Shown: positions 1 to 6,430 of the stretch, in pieces
How positions within the stretch are numbered: the stretch's first letter is position 1
How the letters are laid out: each line of letters starts with the position of its first letter
DNA from: an uncultured Oscillospiraceae bacterium
GTDB taxonomy: Bacteria > Bacillota > Clostridia > Oscillospirales > Oscillospiraceae
Length of the DNA: 6,430 nt
Reading direction: 5' to 3'
NCBI GenBank assembly: GCA_934659415.1
Contig: CAKUHW010000061.1
Span: 1 to 6,430 of the forward strand
Program-made: the position numbers and the translations under genes
Notes under the pieces: model-generated
The model's database searches: none
Told to the model about the DNA's origin: nothing
Seen by the model: only the letters and a program-made list of their open reading frames with translations

Positions 1-31
1 GCAGCTGGCAGCAGCCCGCAGCCGAAAATTG

Positions 32-80
32 ATCAAAATACAGTCGGCGGCCGGACTTTCGTCCGGCCGCCATTTTTGAT
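32..80. terminator. Probable bidirectional intrinsic terminator after the protease gene
   Basis: A perfect 11-bp GC-rich stem pairs 46-56 with 61-71 around a four-base TTTC loop. On the plus strand it is followed by ATTTTTGAT, and on the minus strand by GACTG and then TATTTTGATC. The A-run on each side mirrors the T-run on the other. It starts 18 bases past the protease stop codon, so it probably ends the minus-strand operon. The T-run is closer to the stem on the plus strand, so it may also end a convergent gene beyond the left edge, though no such gene is visible. Confidence 0.75.
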
Positions 81-97
81 TCTCTGATCATTTTTCT

Positions 98-1030
98 TCA
101 GGCAAAGAGCGCCGGTGCATAGCCCCGCTCCGGCCGCCCCGCTCCCTTCAGCAGGCGCGCGTCGTTGTAGGGAGAGCTTGTGTCTACCAGACCGAAGCCG
201 CTGGAGGCATCCGCGCCGCTCGCCCCCACATCGGCCGCAAGAGCGATGAGCCGTTCCCGCACCCCGGCCGCCGTCAGCTCCGGGTCCTCCTGCCAGAGAC
301 GGGCGCACAGGCCGCTGACCAGGGCACAGGCGTATGAGGTGCCGCTGCACGAAGCGGTTTCCGCCGCATTGCGGTTAGTGGCCGCCCGCAGCCCCACGCC
401 CTGGGCGATCACCGTCACATAGCCCTGCTGGGAAAAGGCGGCGGCCGCATTGCCGTCCGCCGCCCCCACGGCGATCACGCCCTCATAGGCAGCCGGGTAA
501 TAGATCCGGTCCGGCGCGGTCACCCCATCGTTCCCGACGGCAGCCACCAGAAGCGCGCCCTGCTCCTGCGCGTATGCCACGGCCTGCTCCAGCTCCCGGG
601 AAGGCTCCGTCGTGCCCATGCTGATGTTGATGATCTTACACCCATAGACGTCCACTGCCCGACGGATGCCCTGCGCCAGCACCGCGCCGTCTCCCCTGGC
701 AACAGCCCCGGAGGGATACCGGTCGTAGCAGACCAGGGGCACGGCCACGGCCAGCGGGCAGCTGCCCGCAAGACCGAGCTCCGCCGAGCCGAGCACCAGG
801 CTTGCCGTAGCGGTTCCGTGCCCCACCCGGTCCTCTGTATCCCGGCCCGGGAAGATCAGGTTCTCTCCGGGGGCGATCTGTGCCGCGTCCAGATGCTTTG
901 CGGAGATCCCGCTGTCCAGAAAGGCAATGCGCACCGGGCGTATCACCGCCGCATGAGCTGCCGGGCAGATACCTCCGGCTGCCAGCAGCACGCACAGCAG
1001 CAGAGCCGCCGCAAAGCATCCCCGTCTCAT
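98..1030 (-). CDS. Secreted subtilisin-family (S8) serine protease without a propeptide
   Basis: A 310-residue peptidase of the subtilase family, predicted to cleave peptide bonds outside the membrane. The start at 1030 is chosen because AAAGGAG precedes it and the product begins with an RR-charged, Leu/Ala-rich signal peptide with an AHA cleavage site near residue 27. The catalytic triad is complete: D39 (A-F-L-D-S-G-I), H71 (G-H-G-T-A) and S232 (S-G-T-S-Y-A-C). The oxyanion Asn is N167 (V-G-N-D-G), and the substrate strand is S137-M-G139. The G-F-G-L-V closing motif at 278-282 is intact. The catalytic core begins about seven residues after the predicted cleavage site, so the usual inhibitor-I9 propeptide is absent, and there is no C-terminal anchor. 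It lies 67 bases downstream of the SLH protein gene and may process that product or another exported substrate, which is inferred. S8 membership is near certain; the substrate is unknown. Confidence 0.95.
   Translation of the reverse strand: MRRGCFAAALLLCVLLAAGGICPAAHAAVIRPVRIAFLDSGISAKHLDAAQIAPGENLIFPGRDTEDRVGHGTATASLVLGSAELGLAGSCPLAVAVPLVCYDRYPSGAVARGDGAVLAQGIRRAVDVYGCKIINISMGTTEPSRELEQAVAYAQEQGALLVAAVGNDGVTAPDRIYYPAAYEGVIAVGAADGNAAAAFSQQGYVTVIAQGVGLRAATNRNAAETASCSGTSYACALVSGLCARLWQEDPELTAAGVRERLIALAADVGASGADASSGFGLVDTSSPYNDARLLKGAGRPERGYAPALFA
950..1030 (-). other. Signal peptide of the S8 protease
   Basis: Residues 1-27 comprise M-R-R, a hydrophobic core rich in Ala and Leu, then G-G-I-C-P-A and A-H-A before A-V-I. 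The A-x-A at 25-27 fits signal peptidase I. The Cys at 22 is preceded by Gly-Gly-Ile, which is not a valid lipobox because Ile is not accepted at -1, so a soluble secreted form is more likely than a lipoprotein. Confidence 0.85.
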
Positions 1031-1038
1031 AGCAGGAT

Positions 1039-1045
1039 CTCCTTT
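1039..1045 (-). promoter_or_regulatory. Ribosome binding site AAAGGAG for the S8 protease gene
   Basis: On the minus strand AAAGGAG lies eight bases before the ATG at 1030. This is an almost ideal Firmicutes Shine-Dalgarno site and spacing. It decides the start: the longer open frame to the Met at 1135 would overlap the upstream gene and bury the signal peptide. Confidence 0.88.
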
Positions 1046-1051
1046 CCCAAA

Positions 1052-1089
1052 CAGGCGCCGGGGCGGACTCTGCCGCCCCGGCACGCCTG
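1052..1089 (-). promoter_or_regulatory. Strong intercistronic hairpin between the surface protein and protease genes
   Basis: An inverted repeat fills most of the 67-base gap. Positions 1057-1066 pair perfectly with 1073-1082 (10 bp, nearly all GC) around a six-base loop. After a two-base bulge at 1083-1084, 1052-1056 pairs with 1085-1089 for five more bp. In the direction of transcription it is followed by only three T residues and then GGG, so it is not a convincing intrinsic terminator. It sits just upstream of the protease ribosome binding site. It could be a partial terminator, a 3' mRNA stabiliser for the upstream message or a block to ribosome access. The fold is seen; the role is inferred. 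Confidence 0.65.
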
Positions 1090-1097
1090 CTAAGCGT

Positions 1098-4000
1098 TTA
1101 CTTTCCCTCCGCGCTGTGCAGAACAGCCCGGACAAGGCGCTCGATCACGGCGCAGCACTCCCCGCGGGTGGTGCTGTTTTGGGGGGCAAAGGCCCCGCCG
1201 GGCACGCCGTTCACAAGTCCCCTGGTCTGGCAGAAGGCCACCGCCTCCGCCGCCCAGGAAGAGATCTCGGCCGCGTCGGCAAAGCGCTTGGCCTCCTTTG
1301 CGGTGGGCAGCTCGTAGCCCATGTAGCCCAGCCAGCGGGTCAGCATGGTGCACATCTGCTCCCGGGTGATCTGGTCCCCAGGCCCGAAGGAGCCGCCGTA
1401 GCCCTTGGCGATCCCGGTCAGCCTGCCCCAGAGAATGGCGTCGGAATACCAGCGTCCGTCCTCCACGTCATCATATCCGGTGCTGCCGCTCACCGCGGGA
1501 GAGCCCGCCAGGCGATAGAGCACCGAGATGAACATGGCCCGGTCCATAGTACCGTCCGGCGCGAACGCTCCGCCGCCGATGCCCTTAAAGATCTCCCTGC
1601 GCGCGGCGAAGAGGATCTGCTCCTCCGACCAGCGTCCCGCGATGTCGGTAAAGCTCACCGGATTGGTCCCGAAGTAGTACCGGCCGGAGACCGGGGCGAT
1701 AAAGCGCACGGAACCGTTCTCCACCGCAGAGATCGGGACAAAGACCTTCTTGCCCTCGCTGTTGAAGTAGTAGGGCAGATATCCTTCCTCTGTTCTCCCC
1801 GCGGGAAGCGGTACCCGCACCAGCTGGCCGGCGGATGCGGAAACGCCGCCGCCGCTCTGGCTGACCGGCTCAAAGGCCGCCAGCGCAGTGACATTGCCGG
1901 TCTGGGGCATGGTAAAGGTCACCGTGGCCGCGCTGAGATCGTTTACAACAACGCCGCTGCCGGTAATGGCCCAGCCGGCAAAGCGATAGCCGGCATCCGG
2001 CACAGCGGTCAGCGTGACTGCGGCGCCGGGGGCATACTGCCCGCCGCCGGAGGCCGAGCCGCCGATGGTGGCGGACACCGCCACCGTGTGGTCGGCAGGC
2101 GCGCCGAAGCAGAGCGTCGCGGTGCGGTAAGCGCCGCTGGCCACCGCCAGCTTCCCCGTGACGATGCCCTGGCTGCCCGCCCCGGCGGTGAGCATACCGT
2201 CGGCAGCGGAGGCCGTGCCCTCCACAGCAAGGACCTCCCAGCTGACATAAAAGCCGGTGAGATTGAAGCGCACAGCGTCAGGGCCCGAGGTAACGCCCAC
2301 CAGCGTCAGGGCCGCGCCGCTGAGTCCGGACGCGGGGACGGGGATATTGCCGGTGCTGTAGCTCTGTCCGTTCACCATGACTTCAAGGTGATCCAGGTCG
2401 GCCAGGCCGCCATGGCTGACCTCCACAGTCCGGGGCTCCGTGGCGTTGCCCAGGTCGTCCCGGACCGAGATGGTCAGCGCGTGCTGAGAGGCGCTGTTGG
2501 GATCGGGAATGGCCACCGTGAAGGAGAACTGTCCCGTAGCCTTGTCAAAGGTCCCGCCCAGCTCCGCAACGGTCTTTCCGTCGCAGATACCGCTGATGAT
2601 AAAGCGCGCGTCCTCATCCGTGGTGCCGGTAAAAGTAAGCGTGCCGTCCTTACCGAAGAAGCTGCCGTTCACCGGGGAGGAGAGCAGAAGCTGCGGCGGC
2701 AGAGTGTCCACCGTGAAGGTATAGGAGGCGGCAAAGCTGTCGCCGTCGGCGGCCTGACCCCAGAGGGTAATGGTGTGTTCGCCCTCGGCAAGGCCGGTCA
2801 GCGGTATGGCGATGCTGTCCGTCAGGGAGAAATCGGTGAAGGTCTCGCTCTCATCCAGCCGCCAGGAGCCGGAGACCGCCTCGCTGGCCGCCGCGGTCAG
2901 TGTGAGGCCGCTGTGGGTATAGACATCCCTGGTGACCGTCCCTCCGCTGCCGTCCTTGGCCGGCTCCGTGCGGTGCTGCACGTTTTCACCGGCGGAGAAG
3001 CGAACGGTGGGCGTCACCATTTCAGGCAGTTCACAGGTACGCGTGACCTCTCTGCCATATACGGCGGACTCGCCGTAGCCGGAGGTGACCGTTTTGTACG
3101 GCGTGACGCCGATGGTATAGGTCCTGCCGCCGGTAAGACCGTAAGTCCTGATGCCGCCGGGGGCATCGGGGTCTGCCGCCTGATAGCTGCCGCCCACGCG
3201 GATGACCGTATTCCCGGCGGCCGCCCGCTCATAGCTGACCTGCTGGAAATCGGTGACCGTGCCGTCCTCATTGTAGACAGTCACCAGATATCCGTCGGTA
3301 TTGGCCGCCTGGGGGATGGTCAGCTCATACTGAAGATTGCCCGCAGCCCGTGCGGTAAAGTCCGCCGCGCCGGGTGTGTTCGTATTGACCCACTGCACCC
3401 GGTCCGCGCTGAACACCACGCCGTTGACTTCGTCCGCCTTGGAGTAGACCGCGCGGATGTAGTACTCTCCGCTGGGCACATCGGCCGGAATCGTCAGCGT
3501 CGCCGCCTTGTCTGTCCCCAGCACGGACGCGCTCTCCACCACGCCGATGCGGTAGCCGGGGTCGGTGGTCTCCGTGTTCGGATCTTCGCAGAGGTAGACG
3601 CTGATCTGATCCAGCTCGGCCAGGGCGCCGCCGTCCCAGGTCAGGTCCACCGCGCCGCCCCGCAGCGTGCCGGAAACGGTCCTGACCTCCGGCACCTGCG
3701 CCACATTGTAGAGCAGCACCTCACTGCCCTCCGGCAGGGAGGAGAGATACCAGGTCTTGTCGTACTGTCCCGTCTCTGTGGCGGTAAAGGCATAGGTGGC
3801 CTTGCCGTCGGCCCAGCTCAGGTTCGCGTTGGCCTCATGGAGGTTGGAGGAGAGCAGGTTGCCCTCGGCATCCAGCTCCTGCGTATACAGCACCCGGCCA
3901 TAATCATCGCCGCCGTCCGTGCTGCCGACCTTGATGAGGGCCGCCAGATCCTTCGCCTCTCTCTCGCTGGCCGCGGCGAAGGTGATCTGCACAATGGCGT

Positions 4001-6430
4001 CGTCCGCCCCGCTGCGCTGCCCGAGGTCAAACCAGTAGCTGGTCTTGTGCGCGCCGTCCGTGCAGTACAGCTGTGCGCCGGAGGCCATCAGCACCAGCGC
4101 GCCGTCATCCTCCAGGCTGCTGGCCATAAGCTGGGTATTGGTGCCCACCCGGGCATAGAGGGTCTGGTCCCGCTCGGCGTCGTAGTAGACCGGAATATCA
4201 TCATACCCCAGCAGATCCGGGAAGGTGGGCTCGCTCTTGCTCCCGCTGCCGAAGTCCACGCTGCCCTCGCCCCAGTAATAGGTAACGCCCAGGGTGATGA
4301 AGAGCACCTCCAGCGCGCCCCAGATCTTTTCCGTGTTGATGCCCAGGTCGATCCCCATCAGCTTCATGCCGCCCACCACGGGAACAGAGGAGGGAACCCG
4401 AAGCTGTGCCCTGGCAAACATCTCAAAGAACACGTCGTGGTAGTCCGGGCTGATCAGCACGATATAGCCGCCGCCGTAGATCACGCCCTGGAACAGGTCC
4501 ACCACGATATTGGCCCGCAGGTCGATCCCGGGGTACCACTCCAGGCTGAGGCCCATCCGTTCAATGGCTGTCAGGCTCGGGATCTTCTTGATCCCGATGC
4601 CCTCTGCCTGCAGGCTGATCCCCGTAAGGCCCACAGAGAGGGTCGCCTTTTCGCAGGTGAGGACCTTCAGCACGTCAAAGCTGACAGAGAGCAGCAGCTT
4701 CAGAGGCGGGACCGCCTGGGTCATGAAAATGCTGTCATAGATATTCTTGATGCCGCCGCCTGCGCCGGTGATCCAGACGACGCCGCAGCCGTCGATGTTC
4801 AGTCCGGGCTCAAAGCCGCTGACAAACACATACAGCTCATCGGGAATGGGGATATTGTCCTTGCTCTTGAAGCTCACCGTGGCCTCCACGGTGAAGGTAG
4901 CCAGCTCGATCTTGCCCTCGATGCCGAAGGCCCAGTCGTTGATGGTATTGACCTTGATGGTGCCCTCGATCTCCGGCAGCCCGGAAATGTAATTTTTGAT
5001 GGCCACGCCGACCTCGAAATTCACGCCCACGAAGCCCTCGCCGCAGCCGAAGAGCACGTCCCGCACCATGACGGAGCCCTTCACATGCTTCTCGTTGTCC
5101 TCATTGCCCTTCTCATTGATGTCCGACCAGTCCAGCGCCTGCTCAAAACGGCCGGAATTATAGACATAGTTGTAAAGGCTGGAGGAGTTATTCAGCTCGT
5201 CATAGGCGCTCCAGAGCTGCCGCAGCTCCGACCAGTAGGTGGGGGGATCCGCCAGGCTCTCGTCCACCTTGCCGGAGGCAAAGGTGAGATCAAGCGCCGC
5301 CGTAAAGGATACCACGCAGCCCAGAGTTTCCTCGATCCTGCTGGTCTGGTTCTCCGTGCCGTACATCACGCCGAGCTCGGCGTAGGCCATCTTGAAGATC
5401 ATGCCGGAGATGGTCTGCCCGATGGCGGCGGCGCTGGGCCAGATGAGGGAGATGGTCTTATCCTGGAAGTTTTCAGGGGCGTCCGTGTTCAGCTTTCTGC
5501 CGCCGGACACGGCCTCGTAGGAGCCCCGTTCGCCGTTCTCATTGTAGGGGATCAGGGAATAATTATCCCCCTGTTTGATCTTAGTGAAGATGGCCTTGCC
5601 CTTCCAGATAGACGAACGCGCCCCGTTGGTGTAGAGTTCGCCGTCAAACTCTGTGCAGACGGCGGAGCCCAGGGCGTTCGTGCCCTTGTAGTCCTCATAG
5701 TAGATATTCAGCGAGCCGCCCTCAAAATCCATGCAGCCGTTGATGACAATGGGATTTTCCACCTCGTATTTCCCGTCCGCCAGCGTCTTTTTGCTGACGG
5801 CGGTGTAATAGGTGCCCTTGGCCGCGTCCGCCTTCTGCGTAAACTCGCCCTTGAAGGTCAGCAGAATCTCCTCGTACTGCTCGGTGTCCGCCTTGAAGGC
5901 ATTGAACTCGTCCTCACCCCGGAAGGAGAGGATGCGGTGGTAGTAGTAATTGGGCTCCGTCTTGTACTCCACCACGGCGATGATCCCATAGGCGTCGTTC
6001 TTGTACTTCTTATCTGCGGAGACGGTAAAGTGCAGCTCCGGTGCGCTCTGGTTCCGATGGGTCTCCGGAATGAGATTTCCCTCGCCTACCACGCTGTTGT
6101 CCCACTCCAGCTGGAGATACCAGCTGCCCTCGGCCAGGCGGATGTCGTCCGTCAGGGCGACATCCATCACGCCGTCCTTGATGGTGATGTTCGTGTGGGG
6201 GATGACCGTGCGGGAGCGGCTGTCGCCCTCGCTGTAGGCGCAGAGGCTCCAGCGGCGGGCCGCCGCGTCGTTTCCGCCCAGCAGCGACTCGTTGGTCACC
6301 GTGACAAACAGGTGCCGGGTCCCCTCGGTATAGATGATCTTGGGCGTCATGGCCGCAAAGCTCACCTTGGGCACATCGCCGTCATTGCCGGGCAGAAGCA
6401 GATAGGCCATGCGTTCCCCCAGCTTATTCG
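1098..6430 (-). CDS. Giant SLH-anchored multidomain cell-surface protein (5' end outside window)
   Basis: This is probably an exported adhesin or surface-layer-associated protein held on the cell wall. Counting from the Met at 6410 it has 1770 residues, but the frame stays open to the window edge (codons for N-K-L-G-E-R precede that Met). No signal peptide follows it, so the true start probably lies beyond the window. Visible order: residues 1-130, a beta-rich, possibly Ig-like segment; 130-440, unrecognised; 440-725, amphipathic beta-rich and unrecognised; 730-900, unrecognised; 905-1130, two fibronectin-III/Ig-like modules; 1131-1335, two bacterial Ig-like modules, the second opening with DTLPPQ; 1337-1437, an unassigned beta module; 1441-1515, a divergent InlB-type repeat with GYRFAGW; 1586-1766, three SLH motifs. 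It ends in TAA 67 bases before the protease gene and is probably co-transcribed with it. There is no LPXTG motif, so anchoring should be through SLH. The anchor and Ig-like calls are firm; the ligand or function is unknown. Confidence 0.93.
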   Translation of the reverse strand, partial: NKLGERMAYLLLPGNDGDVPKVSFAAMTPKIIYTEGTRHLFVTVTNESLLGGNDAAARRWSLCAYSEGDSRSRTVIPHTNITIKDGVMDVALTDDIRLAEGSWYLQLEWDNSVVGEGNLIPETHRNQSAPELHFTVSADKKYKNDAYGIIAVVEYKTEPNYYYHRILSFRGEDEFNAFKADTEQYEEILLTFKGEFTQKADAAKGTYYTAVSKKTLADGKYEVENPIVINGCMDFEGGSLNIYYEDYKGTNALGSAVCTEFDGELYTNGARSSIWKGKAIFTKIKQGDNYSLIPYNENGERGSYEAVSGGRKLNTDAPENFQDKTISLIWPSAAAIGQTISGMIFKMAYAELGVMYGTENQTSRIEETLGCVVSFTAALDLTFASGKVDESLADPPTYWSELRQLWSAYDELNNSSSLYNYVYNSGRFEQALDWSDINEKGNEDNEKHVKGSVMVRDVLFGCGEGFVGVNFEVGVAIKNYISGLPEIEGTIKVNTINDWAFGIEGKIELATFTVEATVSFKSKDNIPIPDELYVFVSGFEPGLNIDGCGVVWITGAGGGIKNIYDSIFMTQAVPPLKLLLSVSFDVLKVLTCEKATLSVGLTGISLQAEGIGIKKIPSLTAIERMGLSLEWYPGIDLRANIVVDLFQGVIYGGGYIVLISPDYHDVFFEMFARAQLRVPSSVPVVGGMKLMGIDLGINTEKIWGALEVLFITLGVTYYWGEGSVDFGSGSKSEPTFPDLLGYDDIPVYYDAERDQTLYARVGTNTQLMASSLEDDGALVLMASGAQLYCTDGAHKTSYWFDLGQRSGADDAIVQITFAAASEREAKDLAALIKVGSTDGGDDYGRVLYTQELDAEGNLLSSNLHEANANLSWADGKATYAFTATETGQYDKTWYLSSLPEGSEVLLYNVAQVPEVRTVSGTLRGGAVDLTWDGGALAELDQISVYLCEDPNTETTDPGYRIGVVESASVLGTDKAATLTIPADVPSGEYYIRAVYSKADEVNGVVFSADRVQWVNTNTPGAADFTARAAGNLQYELTIPQAANTDGYLVTVYNEDGTVTDFQQVSYERAAAGNTVIRVGGSYQAADPDAPGGIRTYGLTGGRTYTIGVTPYKTVTSGYGESAVYGREVTRTCELPEMVTPTVRFSAGENVQHRTEPAKDGSGGTVTRDVYTHSGLTLTAAASEAVSGSWRLDESETFTDFSLTDSIAIPLTGLAEGEHTITLWGQAADGDSFAASYTFTVDTLPPQLLLSSPVNGSFFGKDGTLTFTGTTDEDARFIISGICDGKTVAELGGTFDKATGQFSFTVAIPDPNSASQHALTISVRDDLGNATEPRTVEVSHGGLADLDHLEVMVNGQSYSTGNIPVPASGLSGAALTLVGVTSGPDAVRFNLTGFYVSWEVLAVEGTASAADGMLTAGAGSQGIVTGKLAVASGAYRTATLCFGAPADHTVAVSATIGGSASGGGQYAPGAAVTLTAVPDAGYRFAGWAITGSGVVVNDLSAATVTFTMPQTGNVTALAAFEPVSQSGGGVSASAGQLVRVPLPAGRTEEGYLPYYFNSEGKKVFVPISAVENGSVRFIAPVSGRYYFGTNPVSFTDIAGRWSEEQILFAARREIFKGIGGGAFAPDGTMDRAMFISVLYRLAGSPAVSGSTGYDDVEDGRWYSDAILWGRLTGIAKGYGGSFGPGDQITREQMCTMLTRWLGYMGYELPTAKEAKRFADAAEISSWAAEAVAFCQTRGLVNGVPGGAFAPQNSTTRGECCAVIERLVRAVLHSAEGK
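1113..1655 (-). other. Three SLH motifs (C-terminal cell-wall anchor of the large protein)
   Basis: Three tandem S-layer homology motifs occupy residues about 1586-1766, counted from the Met at 6410. SLH1 opens with FTDI (D1589) and carries MDRA in place of the usual TRAE motif. SLH2 opens with YDDV (D1648) and carries ITRE. SLH3 opens with FADA (D1712) and carries TTRG. Each has the expected G-x-F-x-P turn (GAFAP, GSFGP, GAFAP). In known proteins a trimer of such motifs binds pyruvylated secondary cell-wall polymer, which implies a CsaB-type pyruvyl transferase elsewhere in the genome. The Arg of the TRAE-like motif is kept in all three, so the anchor looks functional. SLH3 has adjacent cysteines at 1752-1753, which is unusual but not disabling. 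Confidence 0.95.
1866..2090 (-). other. Divergent InlB B-repeat-like domain in the large protein
   Basis: Residues about 1441-1515 start with a T-V-A-V-S strand, pass through a glycine-rich turn (GGSASGGG), then A-P-G-A-A-V-T-L-T-A-V-P-D-A-G-Y-R-F-A-G-W, and end in a V-T-F-T-M-P strand. This order of strands and the G-Y-x-F-x-G-W signature match the divergent InlB B-repeat family, a beta-grasp-like spacer common in Firmicutes surface proteins. Only one copy is present. In this class of protein it usually lies just before the wall anchor, as here. Confidence 0.8.
2406..3020 (-). other. Two bacterial Ig-like modules in the large protein
   Basis: Residues about 1131-1235 and 1236-1335 look like beta-sandwich modules. 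The first contains a W-R-L-D-E-S-E strand and a G-E-H-T-I-T-L-W-G-Q-A-A-D hairpin typical of Ig-like repeats. The second begins at a D-T-L-P-P boundary and contains T-L-T-F-T-G-T-T-D-E-D-A and H-A-L-T-I-S-V-R-D-D-L-G-N, both common in bacterial Ig-like folds of stalk regions. They are diverged from each other and not DNA-level repeats. The family is assigned by pattern only and boundaries are approximate. Confidence 0.65.
3021..3698 (-). other. Two fibronectin-III-like or Ig-like modules in the large protein
   Basis: Residues about 905-1015 and 1016-1130 each show the alternating strand pattern of fibronectin type III modules. The first begins VPEVRTVSGTLRG, includes V-D-L-T-W-D and ends with G-E-Y-Y-I-R-A-V-Y-S. 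The second includes YELTIPQAANTDGYLVTVYN and a late Y-T-I-G-V-T-P-Y strand, which resembles the typical FN3 Y-x-V-x-V-x-A-Y strand. They probably act as a stalk between the unknown N-terminal half and the wall anchor. The distinction between FN3 and another Ig-like family is uncertain. Confidence 0.6.

Noticed and set aside
33..350. Minus-strand open frame of 105 residues overlapping the protease C-terminus
   Set aside because: It lies entirely in another frame of the protease gene and the terminator, has an Arg/Gly-rich composition typical of shadow frames in GC-rich DNA, and runs through the terminator hairpin.
962..967. Possible lipoprotein attachment at Cys22 of the protease
   Set aside because: The preceding residues Gly-Gly-Ile do not make a valid lipobox, while A-H-A at 25-27 gives a good signal peptidase I site.
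1052..1089. Calling the intercistronic hairpin a full intrinsic terminator
   Set aside because: Only three T residues follow the stem on the minus strand, so it does not meet the usual pattern; it is listed as a regulatory or stability element.
818..1093. Plus-strand open frame opposite the protease start
   Set aside because: It is antisense to the signal peptide and catalytic N-terminus, which match a known family. It has no ribosome site of note and reads as a by-product of GC-rich coding.
1031..1135. Longer start for the S8 protease at the Met at 1135, adding 35 residues
   Set aside because: The extension overlaps the end of the SLH gene, is basic and shows no signal-peptide character, and would place the real signal peptide internally. 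The AAAGGAG site serves the ATG at 1030.
2497..2724. Plus-strand open frame opposite the Ig-like modules, and similar short plus frames at 4510-4740, 4747-4992 and 6001-6237
   Set aside because: All are antisense to one continuous reading frame with clear domain content, are short, and show no independent gene signals.
1..6430. CRISPR array, transposon ends, tRNA or rRNA genes
   Set aside because: No regularly spaced direct repeats, terminal inverted repeats around an enzyme gene, or cloverleaf-like sequence were seen. Runs such as gccgccgcc reflect GC-rich codon use.

Overview
The window reads as a GC-rich (roughly 60%) piece of a Firmicutes chromosome. The best guess is a gut-type Clostridia lineage such as Oscillospiraceae (the Oscillibacter/Flavonifractor kind). 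This rests on the strong AAAGGAG ribosome binding site, the S-layer homology (SLH) anchor, the divergent InlB-type repeat and the GC-rich codon use. It is an inference from style and no taxonomic marker gene is present.

Layout: everything with gene character is on the minus strand. From right to left there is (1) a very large cell-surface protein, open to the right window edge and ending at 1098; (2) a 67-base gap holding a strong hairpin and a ribosome binding site; (3) a small secreted subtilisin-family (S8) serine protease at 98-1030; and (4) a GC-rich hairpin flanked by A and T runs at 32-80 that looks like a transcription terminator usable from either side. Positions 1-31 show nothing I can support.

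The large protein has an N-terminal half of about 900 residues that I do not recognise, including an amphipathic beta-rich stretch. It is followed by two fibronectin-III-like or Ig-like modules, two further bacterial Ig-like modules, one unassigned beta module, one divergent InlB-type repeat, a short linker and three SLH motifs at the C-terminus. It should be exported and held non-covalently on the cell wall by the SLH domain. Its export signal must lie outside the window, because the reading frame is still open at the edge and the first Met in view (6410) is not followed by a signal peptide.

The two genes are co-directional and close, so they probably form an operon in which the second gene supplies an exported protease acting in the same compartment as the first product. 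A dedicated processing relationship is plausible but not shown by the sequence. No RNA genes, mobile elements, CRISPR arrays or long DNA repeats were seen.
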